64,000 nucleotides of DNA, taken from Kocuria carniphila (GTDB lineage: Bacteria > Actinomycetota > Actinomycetes > Actinomycetales > Micrococcaceae). Under the pieces are notes generated by a model. The model did not search any database. It saw only the letters and a program-made list of their open reading frames with translations, and was not told where the DNA came from. Shown here piece after piece: positions 18,441 to 27,143 of this stretch. The translations under genes and the position numbers were made by a program. Positions within the stretch are counted from its first letter, which is position 1; the number at the start of each line of letters is the position of its first letter. The stretch covers positions 1-64,000 of the forward strand of contig NZ_NOIT01000003.1 of NCBI RefSeq assembly GCF_004136555.1, given 5' to 3'.

Positions 18441-19775
18441 ATGGAACTCAATCGTAGAAATCTGGTCAAGGGAACTGCGGGGCTGGGCACTCTGGCGGTC
18501 GGCGGTCTCGTGGCCTCCCCCGCACACGCCCACGAGGGCCGCGGGCACGGACGCGGTGGTCCCAAGCTACCCAACGCACCCCGGACTCCCGCGGATCGAT
18601 TGGCCCGTGACGAGCGCTATTGGCGCGGCGTGGCCCGGCACTTCCGCATGGACATGCCAGTGATCAATTTTGAGAACGGGTACTTCGGCGCGAATCCGCA
18701 GAACGTGCGGGACACCTACGCGGAGAAGAACCGGATCATTCAGGAACAGAATTCGTGGTTCCTGCGCAACGACTACGAAAAGCACATCACCGAGGTGCGC
18801 GCCCGACTGGCCAAGGCCGTGGGATGCTCCGTGGACGAAATCGCGATCACCCGCGGAGCAACCGAGGCGCTGCAGGTCATGATCGGCGGGTACAACAAGC
18901 TCAAGCCCGGGGATGCCGTGGCCTACGCGGATCTCGATTACGACTCCATGCAGTACGCCATGAACTGGCTCAAAGATCGCCGCGGCGTTGACGTGATCAC
19001 TACCGCGATTCCGGAACCGGCCAGGTACCAGAACGTGATCGATCACTACACCAAACTGCTCTCGGACAACCCACGCATCAAACTGCTCCTGCTGACCCAC
19101 ATCTCGCAACGCACCGGCCTTAAGGCCCCGATCGCGGAGATCTCCCGCATGGCCGCCGAGCGTGGAGTAGACACCATCGTCGATGCGGCCCACTCGTGGG
19201 GTCACGTGGATTTCGAGGTCAAGGACCTCAACAGCCCGTTCGTGGGATTCAACCTGCACAAATGGATCGGCGCACCGCTAGGCTGTGGATTCTTGTACAT
19301 CCAGAAGGATCGCCTGGGAGACATCGACAGGCACTTCGCCGACGAGGATTTCGACGCCGACGACGTGCGGTCCAGGATTCACACCGGCACCGCCAATTCG
19401 GCCAATTACCTGTCTATCCCCGCGGCCTTGGACTTCCACCACGCAGTAGGTGCCGCCAACAAGTTCGCGCGGCTGCAGTACCTGCGCGACCGCTGGGTTC
19501 AACAGGTGTTGGACGTGCCCAATCTGACCATCCTGACCCCGGAGGACCGCCGCATGTATGGTGCGCTGACCTCGTTCCGGATCGACGGCAACACGACTCG
19601 CGAGCAGAGCGTGGCCATCACCGACTACCTCACGAACGAGTGGGGTGTGTTCACCGTGCGCCGCGGTGGGGTGACCAAGGGAGAGGTCATTCGCGTGACA
19701 CCGGCCTTGTACAACACTCCGCAGGACAGCGATCGGTTGGCACGCGCGTTGAAGGCTGCGGCGAAGCGGTTCTAA
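18441..19775 (+). CDS. Tat-exported class V aminotransferase-fold PLP enzyme
   Basis: A fold-type I PLP enzyme of the class V (NifS/isopenicillin-N-epimerase-like) branch, carrying an export signal. The N-terminus NRRNLVKG followed by a hydrophobic stretch and ASPAHA is a twin-arginine signal with a probable cleavage after residue ~30. The mature enzyme has TRGATEALQ, VDAAHSWGH (cofactor Asp and His) and FNLHKWIGAPLG with the Schiff-base Lys274. Tat export fits a protein that must fold around PLP before secretion. The ATG follows GGGGAAGG by about 10 nt. The substrate is unknown; racemase/epimerase, lyase or transaminase chemistry are all possible outside the membrane. Confidence 0.82.
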   Translation: MELNRRNLVKGTAGLGTLAVGGLVASPAHAHEGRGHGRGGPKLPNAPRTPADRLARDERYWRGVARHFRMDMPVINFENGYFGANPQNVRDTYAEKNRIIQEQNSWFLRNDYEKHITEVRARLAKAVGCSVDEIAITRGATEALQVMIGGYNKLKPGDAVAYADLDYDSMQYAMNWLKDRRGVDVITTAIPEPARYQNVIDHYTKLLSDNPRIKLLLLTHISQRTGLKAPIAEISRMAAERGVDTIVDAAHSWGHVDFEVKDLNSPFVGFNLHKWIGAPLGCGFLYIQKDRLGDIDRHFADEDFDADDVRSRIHTGTANSANYLSIPAALDFHHAVGAANKFARLQYLRDRWVQQVLDVPNLTILTPEDRRMYGALTSFRIDGNTTREQSVAITDYLTNEWGVFTVRRGGVTKGEVIRVTPALYNTPQDSDRLARALKAAAKRF

Positions 19776-20953
19776 CCCTTCGGGTTCAACGCGGTCGTGG
19801 CTGCGGCACTCTTGGCCTTCTTACGTTGCCGCCACTTCACCACGGGTTCTTCGACACCCCACCAAACCAGGACTCCGGCTCCGGTTCCGAGAACTACTCC
19901 CAGCACAATGGTGATGGGCTCGGGCAGCCCGGCAGTGACCGGCTCGAGGGCACGAATCACGATCAAGTGGACCAAGTAGATGCTGTAGCTCGCCAGCCCC
20001 AAGAGCTGAACGATCTGAAGTTTCATGAACCGGTTGAGGGCGCGGCCCATGGGTCCTCCGGCACCCACAAGACCCCACATGATGACGAGTGCCGCAGCGA
20101 CCGCTTGCATCGAGTAGCGAAGCGTTTCACGAAAAAGATCGTCGCGAATGATCAAGGACACCAGATACAAGACCAGTGCTACCCATAGGACGACATCCTT
20201 CCCCAAGAGATCGTCCTTGCGGGCAGCTACTGCTCGGGCACCCGTTGCCTCATGAGCTCGCAACCGTCTTGTCCTGAACCACAAGGCCACCAAAATGCCC
20301 ATGGCAATGGCCTCAGAACGAGTATCGGTCCCGAAGTAGATACGGTCCGAGGTGGCTCCGGAGAAGAAAAGAACCGCACGGGCCAGTACCGAATAAACGA
20401 TGATGGCCCAGGCCAGAACGCGCAACCCCGCTACCGGACGACGCCCCCGCACCAAGAGAAGCCAAAGAAAGGCGACCGCTAAATAAAACTGCTCCTCAAT
20501 GGAAAGGCTCCAGACGACAATGGTCCCGGGGAGCACTGAGACGTCCGAGTCCACATACACCCAGTTGAAGAAAAACAGCAGCTGACCTGCGACATCCACC
20601 CAGTTCAGTGATTTGAACAGCCCGTAGACCAGTGACGGAAGAATGACGATGACCAAGAGTGGCGGAAAGATTTTCAACGCTCTACGAAGATAGAAACCAC
20701 GAATATCAAAAGAATTCGTTTTTTCAAGTTCTCGCAGTAACAGGTGAGTAATAATGAATCCGGAGATGACAAAGAAAATGGTCACTCCACTGCCACCCGG
20801 GACCGCGGTGAGACCAGCGTGTGAAAACACGACCAGCATCACCGCGCCAGCGCGCATCGCGTCGATGTGGGCAAAGCCCCGCAACGGAAGCCGACGTCTC
20901 TTGGCCTCCTGCGGGGTGTTGATAGCCCGATGCTTCGAAACAGAACTCCCCAT
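19772..20953 (-). CDS. Acyltransferase 3 family membrane protein (OafA/YrhL-like)
   Basis: A polytopic acyltransferase that O-acylates cell-surface sugars. After a short cytoplasmic N-terminus come about ten hydrophobic segments. The family's catalytic His lies in VVFSHAGLTAV, followed by GGSGVTIFFVISGFII; the downstream SIEEQFYLA motif is also diagnostic. At 393 residues it has the acyltransferase domain only, without the SGNH domain of OafA. I start at 20953 because GGGGGAG is 6 nt upstream; an earlier ATG would add nine residues. It faces the exopolysaccharide operon and overlaps the end of the PLP-enzyme gene by 4 nt tail to tail. It likely decorates the polysaccharide made next door. Confidence 0.9.
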   Translation of the reverse strand: MGSSVSKHRAINTPQEAKRRRLPLRGFAHIDAMRAGAVMLVVFSHAGLTAVPGGSGVTIFFVISGFIITHLLLRELEKTNSFDIRGFYLRRALKIFPPLLVIVILPSLVYGLFKSLNWVDVAGQLLFFFNWVYVDSDVSVLPGTIVVWSLSIEEQFYLAVAFLWLLLVRGRRPVAGLRVLAWAIIVYSVLARAVLFFSGATSDRIYFGTDTRSEAIAMGILVALWFRTRRLRAHEATGARAVAARKDDLLGKDVVLWVALVLYLVSLIIRDDLFRETLRYSMQAVAAALVIMWGLVGAGGPMGRALNRFMKLQIVQLLGLASYSIYLVHLIVIRALEPVTAGLPEPITIVLGVVLGTGAGVLVWWGVEEPVVKWRQRKKAKSAAATTALNPKG

Positions 20954-21211
20954 TACACTCTCCCCCATAGACACACACATGTGTCATTACGGCATCCCCC
21001 GGCGCCTCGTGACACTTTTCTTGGGCCGCAAAGCCACTTACCCCAAATGGAGTACATACACCAGCCTGTGTGCATGGTAACGTGCCAGCAAGATGTCAGC
21101 GAGTTTTAAGGGAATAGGCGTTGACATGCGGCGCTAACACACAGCGCTGCAGGACTGAGCATCCAAGGGGGCTTGCGGTGCGGTCCGTTATCTCACTGGG
21201 GAGGGATAAGT
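20954..21211. promoter_or_regulatory. Divergent control region of acyltransferase and exopolysaccharide operon
   Basis: About 260 nt without genes and richer in A+T than its surroundings. TTGACA stands at 21121, but no convincing -10 lies at the right distance. It should hold the promoters of both divergent units; I cannot place them precisely. Confidence 0.4.
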
Positions 21212-21871
21212 GTGGGCACTCAATCAACACGTCAATCGATGACGCGATCCACCAAGCGCACCAAGGCGATCATTCTGGGTTCCGTGGTCACGTTGGGCAT
21301 CAGCGGACTCGGGTTCATGGGGCTCGCGGTGGCTCAGGACGATCCAGAAGGCAACGAGCCTTCAGCCGCGCAAGCGGAACAGGGAGAGATCAATCCGCAT
21401 TTGACCACTGATTCTTTCGCGGCCGACTACGTGGTCGACAGTAAACCGGCCAATGCTCTCCCCAAGTCAACCAAACTCAACCGTAATGCTCCGCAAATGA
21501 AGGCCGTCTCCTCGTGGCTCGCGGTACCGACCACCACTGAGCAGGACAGCTCTGAGATCGCTGTTGGTCCAGCAGCTGAGCAGATGGCAAATCTCTCCGA
21601 TGAATACGAACGCGAGGGCTGGAAGCAAGTTGGTGAGCCCAAAGTGGTCGGCTCACCAACCAGCGCGCCGATCACGATCGACGGTAAATCCGGCCTGCGT
21701 GTCACCGCGTGTTTGAACGACGCATCGGTCAGGGTCATGGGCCCGAACGGCCGTGTAGTGCGCCCCGAATCGCAGGGAAAGCGCGTCCTGAACACCTTTG
21801 ACCTCATCGAGGAACCCGACGCTGGCTGGAAAGTTGTCGCCACCGGTTTCCCTTCTGATCCCCGCTGCTGA
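21212..21871 (+). CDS. Hypothetical exported or membrane-anchored protein
   Basis: I do not recognise a family. The 219-residue product has a basic N-terminus (TRSTKRTK), one hydrophobic segment (residues ~19-40) ending near GLAVAQ, and then a hydrophilic extracytoplasmic domain; this looks like a signal peptide or a signal anchor. The domain includes a possible beta-rich C-terminal half with SGLRVTACLNDASVRVMG. Two late cysteines (in VTACLND and at the C-terminal RC) could form a disulphide. GTG at 21212 follows GGGGAGGGA, a strong ribosome site. It leads the exopolysaccharide operon, 36 nt before the giant secreted protein, so a role in polymer export or in that protein's display is plausible. 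Confidence 0.7.
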   Translation: MGTQSTRQSMTRSTKRTKAIILGSVVTLGISGLGFMGLAVAQDDPEGNEPSAAQAEQGEINPHLTTDSFAADYVVDSKPANALPKSTKLNRNAPQMKAVSSWLAVPTTTEQDSSEIAVGPAAEQMANLSDEYEREGWKQVGEPKVVGSPTSAPITIDGKSGLRVTACLNDASVRVMGPNGRVVRPESQGKRVLNTFDLIEEPDAGWKVVATGFPSDPRC

Positions 21872-21907
21872 TCCCAGCTCCACTTCACACATTCGTTGGT
21901 TGACATC

Positions 21908-24900
21908 ATGAATATTCTGCGTCGCTTTCTTTCGATGGCCACACCCTCGGCAATGGCTGCCGCGCTCATGGTCACTTCACTGACACCCATGTCCCCCGCG
22001 GCCGCTGCACCGGCCTCCGTGGACGGGAAGACTCAACAAACTGCTGCCGCATCCTGTTTCGAAATCAAACAGCAGGATCGCAATTCGGAATCCGGAATCT
22101 ATTGGTTGCTCACACCGGCCATGGATGCCCCTCAGGAGTTCTACTGCGACCAGACCACCGATGGCGGTGGCTGGGTCATGGTGGGCCGTGGCCGTGAGGG
22201 CTGGGCCGAGAACTACGAAGGTCAGGGCGATCCCGCTGCTGTTCGCAACACGGTCACCGGGCCCGAGGCATTCAAACCAGCCCAGTTGTCATCCGAAACC
22301 GTGGACGAGCTGCTGAACGGCCAGCGCCCGGACGAGTTGTCCGAGGGTCTGCGGATCCGTCGCGCCAAGGACCAGGCTGGCCGGAGTTGGCAGGAAGTCC
22401 GGCTGGACACCACCAATCAGCCGCGCTGGTCCTGGACACTCAGCGCGAGCATTCCCGTTTCCAACGCGTACTTCGACGGCGAGCGCGTAACCAACCAGCT
22501 GACGTCGTGGGCGCAGATTCCACGCCACTGGCTCTTTGGAGCCGATCCGCTCAAGGCGTTGCGCTTCACCGATCGTGAGCAGCAGGGCTACTTGCGTGGC
22601 TTTGCCTTCAACGACGGCGTGCGGGGCACTACCGACCCCAATTCCTACTTGTGGGCCCGGGACTCCAGGACGGGAGCCATCCCGTTCGCTCAGATGTATA
22701 TCCGACCGCAGGTCACACAGGAGGCCTTCGCGGGCCAGGAGATTCCCGCCGCCGGAACTACTGTGCAAGAACGCCGAAACCTTCCCAACTCGGGTGCTGA
22801 GCCCACACGCTGGGGCGCGGTCGGGCGAGCCGATGGGAGCGACGGCGAATTGAACACCGAGGTGCAGGCCTTCGCCGAATCCGCGGGGTCGGTCTTTGCC
22901 GGCGGCAACTTCGCACGCATGCAACGCGACGCCAACGGTGCCGAAGCCGTCGACCAGAAGTACTTGGCGGCCTTCGACGTCAACACCGGTGAACTCCGGA
23001 AGGACTTCCGTCCCGAGCTGAACGGCCAGGTGAAAGCCCTGCAGGCGCTCCCTGGTGACCGGGTAGCAGTCGGGGGTCAGTTCTCGACCGTGAACGGTGT
23101 CTCCACACCCGGTTTGGCTGTGCTGGACGCCCGGACCGGCGAGCTGGACCCCTCGTGGAAGCTCAAGATCGAGAACCTCTTGTCCGGCGGCGTGACTCAG
23201 GTCCGTGGTCTGTCGTTGCGTGACAATGACCTCTACCTTGCAGGTTCGTTCACCCACCTGACCGGTGGCACCGATCCGTACCAGGTATATGCCCGCGGAG
23301 CCGCAAAGATCAATGCCACCAACGGCACCCCGGATCGCGCGTGGAACCCGAACTTCAACGGAACTGCAACCGATGTGGACGCTTCCGAGCGAGGTGACCG
23401 GGTCTATGCCTCCGGCTATTTTTCCCAGTCCGGACCCAATCCGGCCTTCCGCCTGGCGGCCATGTCCGCCCAAGGCCCCGCCACGTTGACCCCGTGGTCC
23501 TGGACTCCCTCCATGCCTCCTCGTGCCGGTCGTGTGGACGGTTTCCAATTCGCAGTGAAGGAGCACGGTGACACCGTGTGGGCCGGCGGCGCTGAGCATT
23601 CTATGTTCGGCTACAACCGGGACTCCCTGACCCGCACCCGGGAAAACATCACCATGGTCGGTGGCGACTTCCAGTCCATCTCGAGCAACGAGAACACCGT
23701 GTTCGGTTCGTGCCACTGCGGTCACTTCAATTACTCGGGGGCCAACCAGTATTCGGTGCCACGCGGTGCCTTCAGTGTGGCCGACCGCATCGACTTGATC
23801 GGTGCTTGGGACTCCGCGAGCGGTTCCTACCTACCCGAGTTCAACCCGCGCCTCAAGGGCCACGGTGGCTGGGGCATTTGGGGATCCATGGTCGACAGCC
23901 GCGGTGTGCTGTGGGCCGGTGGCGACATCGCCCGCGCGGACACCCAGGCCGGGTGGTCCCAATGGGCCGGCGGGTTCGTTCGCTTCGCACCCCGTGATGC
24001 GAGCGCTCCGGGCACACCCACCGAGTTCCGGGTGACACCGGAAACCGTGAACGGAACCGCGTCGCACAAGTTGAGCTGGAAGGGCACCGGCGAATCCGGA
24101 ACCGTCTACCATGTCATGAGCGGGGACCGCACCGTGGCCACCACCACGGAGACGACGTTTACTGTGCCCGCAGTCGAGGGCGCGACATACGCCGTGCGTG
24201 CGGCAGATTCGAGCGGGAATCTCTCAGCCAGCACGCCGCTGACCGAGGTGGGCGCTGAGCCGACTCCGGAACCTACACCAGAGCCCACGCCTGAACCCAC
24301 ACCGGACCCCACTGAGGAACCCACTCCGACACCCTCGCCGGAACCCTCTGAGACAACCCCGGGCACCACACCGTATTCGGTGCTCGACGCCAAGCAACAG
24401 TGGCGTTACCGGTTCGATGCCACCGCGCCCGATAGCAACTGGCGTGCCGTGGACTTCGACGATTCGTCCTGGTCCGAGGGCGCGGCTCCGCTGGGCCGCG
24501 GTACCGCGGATCTCGGTACCCAGCTGACGGCGCCGGAGGGAACCACACCCCGGTCGTTCCAGGTCCGCCGCGAGGTGAACATTGACAAGGCCGAGGACGT
24601 GGAAAAGCTGACGCTGACCACCCGCGCCGATGACGGCATCGTGGTGTACGTCAACGGTGTTGAGGTGACTCGATCCCAGCTGCCTGACGGTCCGATCAAT
24701 CACAACACCTACGCTTCGACAGCACCTCGCACCGCGGCCGCCGTCGAGAATCCGGTGACCGTAGAGGTTCCCGGTTGGATGCTCCAGGACGGCAAGAACG
24801 TGGTCTCCGCCCAGGTACATGCCAACTGGGGAGCTTCCCCGGATCTGTCCTTCGAGCTGACCGCCCAGGCCACACCGGGTGAGGCTCCCGAACCGCCCAC

Positions 24901-25465
24901 CGAGTCCAGCGGCAACCAGCCCCTGGTTGCAGCGGGCTCCAAATGGTCGGTGCGCCATGTGAATTCGGCACCGGCGGAGAATTGGTTCGAGGGGCCCGTG
25001 GATCCCGAATGGGCTGTCCTGACCGCTCCCGTGGGGTGGGGCCAGGGTGTCAGTTCGGTGCTCAAGGCGGATTCGACGCGCCCGATCAGCACGCAGCTGA
25101 TCCGTGAGTTCGATGTCTCGGATCCGGACGAGCTCCACGAGCTGCTGCTGACCACCCGCGCAGATGATGGCGTGATCGTGTGGATCAACGGCCAGGAAGT
25201 AGCCCGGGCCGGCCTGCCCACCGGGACGGTCAACTGGAACACCTACTCGACCCAAGCGCCGAGGACTGCCGCCGCCACGGAGAACCCGGTGAGCGTCGTC
25301 GTCCCCGCGTCTGCCTTGAAGGCCGGTAAGAATACGGTGGCCGTACAGATGCACGTGAACTATCGAAGCACCCCTGATGCGAGCGCAGACGTGACGCTTC
25401 AGGCCGTTCCCGAAGATGCAGCCGAGGCTCGCATGGCCGAGGCAGCCGAGGAGGAGAATCAGTGA
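21908..25465 (+). CDS. Large secreted multidomain protein: fibrinogen-like domain, beta-propeller, Fn3-like, twin C-terminal modules
   Basis: An 1185-residue exported protein of unknown function. A signal peptide (MNILRRF, hydrophobic core, SPAAAAPAS) is followed by a fibrinogen-like segment (residues ~48-260) with GIYWLL, EFYCDQTTDGGGWVMVGRG and a LFGADPLKALRF end. Residues ~310-695 hold irregular blade-like repeats of the type VFAGGNFARM, VAVGGQFSTV, LYLAGSFTHL, VYASGYFSQS, typical of a delta-60/DUF5122 propeller. An Fn3-like domain (~700-778), a Pro-Glu-Thr repeat linker (~784-820) and two ~165-residue modules sharing LTTRADDG(I/V)(I/V)V(Y/W)(V/I)NG and NTY(A/S)(S/T)(T/Q)APRTAAA follow. 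There is no LPXTG or transmembrane anchor. It is translationally coupled to the CDP-alcohol transferase (GTGA overlap). It probably binds cell-surface glycan. Confidence 0.8.
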   Translation: MNILRRFLSMATPSAMAAALMVTSLTPMSPAAAAPASVDGKTQQTAAASCFEIKQQDRNSESGIYWLLTPAMDAPQEFYCDQTTDGGGWVMVGRGREGWAENYEGQGDPAAVRNTVTGPEAFKPAQLSSETVDELLNGQRPDELSEGLRIRRAKDQAGRSWQEVRLDTTNQPRWSWTLSASIPVSNAYFDGERVTNQLTSWAQIPRHWLFGADPLKALRFTDREQQGYLRGFAFNDGVRGTTDPNSYLWARDSRTGAIPFAQMYIRPQVTQEAFAGQEIPAAGTTVQERRNLPNSGAEPTRWGAVGRADGSDGELNTEVQAFAESAGSVFAGGNFARMQRDANGAEAVDQKYLAAFDVNTGELRKDFRPELNGQVKALQALPGDRVAVGGQFSTVNGVSTPGLAVLDARTGELDPSWKLKIENLLSGGVTQVRGLSLRDNDLYLAGSFTHLTGGTDPYQVYARGAAKINATNGTPDRAWNPNFNGTATDVDASERGDRVYASGYFSQSGPNPAFRLAAMSAQGPATLTPWSWTPSMPPRAGRVDGFQFAVKEHGDTVWAGGAEHSMFGYNRDSLTRTRENITMVGGDFQSISSNENTVFGSCHCGHFNYSGANQYSVPRGAFSVADRIDLIGAWDSASGSYLPEFNPRLKGHGGWGIWGSMVDSRGVLWAGGDIARADTQAGWSQWAGGFVRFAPRDASAPGTPTEFRVTPETVNGTASHKLSWKGTGESGTVYHVMSGDRTVATTTETTFTVPAVEGATYAVRAADSSGNLSASTPLTEVGAEPTPEPTPEPTPEPTPDPTEEPTPTPSPEPSETTPGTTPYSVLDAKQQWRYRFDATAPDSNWRAVDFDDSSWSEGAAPLGRGTADLGTQLTAPEGTTPRSFQVRREVNIDKAEDVEKLTLTTRADDGIVVYVNGVEVTRSQLPDGPINHNTYASTAPRTAAAVENPVTVEVPGWMLQDGKNVVSAQVHANWGASPDLSFELTAQATPGEAPEPPTESSGNQPLVAAGSKWSVRHVNSAPAENWFEGPVDPEWAVLTAPVGWGQGVSSVLKADSTRPISTQLIREFDVSDPDELHELLLTTRADDGVIVWINGQEVARAGLPTGTVNWNTYSTQAPRTAAATENPVSVVVPASALKAGKNTVAVQMHVNYRSTPDASADVTLQAVPEDAAEARMAEAAEEENQ

Positions 25466-26220
25466 CAGTGGCCCACCGGCTGACCTTTACCGATGCCTAT
25501 GAGCAATTGCGGCGCGCGCAGAAACCCGGAGCGGGAGTGCCCGCTTACACACGCTGGGTCAACCGCTCTCTGGCCCGTTACGCAGCTGCGTTCTTGGCCT
25601 CCAGGGGGGTCAGTGCGGACGGCACTACGGCGCTGAGCGCAACGTTCTCCGCGGTCGGGCTGTTGCTATTGGCCCTGGGGCCCATCTCGTGGTGGACCGG
25701 GCTGGCGGTGGCCGTGTTGTTCGCCATCGGGTACGTGCTGGATTCCGCGGACGGTCAGGTGGCCCGCTTGACCGGCACGGGCTCCCCCGCGGGTGAGTGG
25801 CTCGATCACGTGGTCGATGCGATTCGCACCCCGGCCATCCACCTCTGCGCCCTGGTCTCCTGGTACCGGCACGAACCGTTGCGTGACGATGTGAGCACCT
25901 GGATGCTCGCGCTTCCGGTGGTTTTCACGCTGGTGGCCGTGGGTCACTTCATGAGCCAGATTCTCGCGGAGCAGTTGTTGTTGCGAGTTCGCGGGGTGCG
26001 CACGAATGTCGCCTCCGACGCCGGCCCCGTGCGCTCGTTCGTCAATCTGCCCATGGATGCAGGCGTCACGTGCTGGATCTTCGTCCTGTGGGGTGCGCCC
26101 TTGGTGTTCGTTGCGGCGTACGCCCTGCTACTGATCGCCCACATCGGTATTGGGGCCGTGTCCATGCGCCGTAAGCGCCGCGCCCTGCACGCACTCAAGA
26201 ACCAGGAGACCACAGCATGA
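25462..26220 (+). CDS. CDP-alcohol phosphatidyltransferase family membrane protein
   Basis: An integral membrane enzyme that transfers a phospho-substituted alcohol from a CDP carrier. The eight-residue signature D-G-x2-A-R-x8-G-x3-D-x3-D is intact, starting DGQVAR near residue 96, and there are about five to six hydrophobic segments. The length of 252 residues is slightly long because of a 40-residue cytoplasmic N-terminus. It begins with GTG overlapping the stop of the giant protein (GTGA) and overlaps the next glycosyltransferase by ATGA. Its place inside an exopolysaccharide operon rather than a phospholipid locus suggests it decorates or links the polymer with a phospho-alcohol, but this is inference. 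Confidence 0.88.
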   Translation: MTVAHRLTFTDAYEQLRRAQKPGAGVPAYTRWVNRSLARYAAAFLASRGVSADGTTALSATFSAVGLLLLALGPISWWTGLAVAVLFAIGYVLDSADGQVARLTGTGSPAGEWLDHVVDAIRTPAIHLCALVSWYRHEPLRDDVSTWMLALPVVFTLVAVGHFMSQILAEQLLLRVRGVRTNVASDAGPVRSFVNLPMDAGVTCWIFVLWGAPLVFVAAYALLLIAHIGIGAVSMRRKRRALHALKNQETTA

Positions 26221-27143
26221 GCACCCCGCCAACAATCACCGGGATCATTTGCACCATCGGTGGCCGCCCGGAAATGCTGCGCGACGCCGTGCGCGCAATC
26301 GCGGCGCAGGACATCCGCGCTGACCTCGAGATCCTGGTGGTCTTCGACCATGTAGCGATCGATGAGCTCACGGACGTTGACCTGCCTGAGAACGTAAGTC
26401 TGCGAACCATCGTCAATGACGGTCCCCGGGGCCTGGCCGGCGGTCGCAACAGCGGCGTGCGCCACGCGCGCGGTCAGTTCGTGGCCTTCTGCGATGACGA
26501 CGACGCCTGGGAACCTGCCAAGCTTCGCCTCCAAGTAGCCGCCCTCGAACGGCGCCCGGATGCGGTTGCCGTTGCCGGTGGAATCGCGATCGTCACGGAC
26601 TCGGGGACCGTCCGTCGTGACCCGCCCGCAGAGGCTTCCTTCAATGATTTCCTACGTTCACGGATCACCGAGATCCACCCGTCCGCGGTGCTCTATCGCA
26701 CCGCGGATCTGCGCCCCAGCGGGACGATCGGCCCCGTGGACGAAGACCTGCCCCACGGCTACGGCGAGGACTACGACCTGCTACTGCGCGCCACGCGCAA
26801 CGGTCCGGTGATCTCGGTTCCGGAAACCGTGTTGACGGTGCGCTGGGACCGTCCGTCCTACTTCGCGGGGAAATGGGATTCCCTGGCCGAGGGCCTGACC
26901 TACATCCTGCAGAAGTTCCCGGAGTTCGAAAGCTGCCCGCCCGGCCTGGCCCGGATCACCGGGCAGGTGGCCTTTGCGCATGCGGCGCGCGGGCGGCGTC
27001 GTACGGCCGTGGACTGGGCCCGTGCCACGCTCCGCAGGAACCCCCTGCAGCTGCGCGGTTGGGCCGCGCTTGTCGTGGCCATGACCCCCGTGCCCGCCGA
27101 TGCGCTGCTGAACGTGGTTCAAAGCACCGGCCGAGGGCTGTAA
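26217..27143 (+). CDS. Family 2 glycosyltransferase
   Basis: A GT-A-fold inverting glycosyltransferase that adds a sugar to the growing lipid-linked repeat unit on the cytoplasmic face. Evidence is the nucleotide-binding N-terminus TGIICTIGGRPEMLRDAVRA, the conserved GLAGGRNSGVRHARGQFVAF and the metal-binding DDDDAW (around residue 92). A later GYGEDYDLLLRA supplies the acceptor-site acid. At 308 residues it is typical. Both ends overlap or touch neighbours (ATGA upstream, TAATG downstream), which places it in the polysaccharide operon. Sugar donor is unknown. Confidence 0.9.
   Translation: MSTPPTITGIICTIGGRPEMLRDAVRAIAAQDIRADLEILVVFDHVAIDELTDVDLPENVSLRTIVNDGPRGLAGGRNSGVRHARGQFVAFCDDDDAWEPAKLRLQVAALERRPDAVAVAGGIAIVTDSGTVRRDPPAEASFNDFLRSRITEIHPSAVLYRTADLRPSGTIGPVDEDLPHGYGEDYDLLLRATRNGPVISVPETVLTVRWDRPSYFAGKWDSLAEGLTYILQKFPEFESCPPGLARITGQVAFAHAARGRRRTAVDWARATLRRNPLQLRGWAALVVAMTPVPADALLNVVQSTGRGL

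Noticed and set aside
20984-21040. GTGTCA...TGACAC inverted pair as an operator
   Set aside because: Only six base pairs over a 25-nt spacer, not repeated elsewhere, so too weak to claim.
24259-24370. Repetitive Pro-Glu-Thr coding DNA considered as a CRISPR-like or tandem array
   Set aside because: The repeats are in frame within the secreted protein and encode a flexible linker; there are no spacers.
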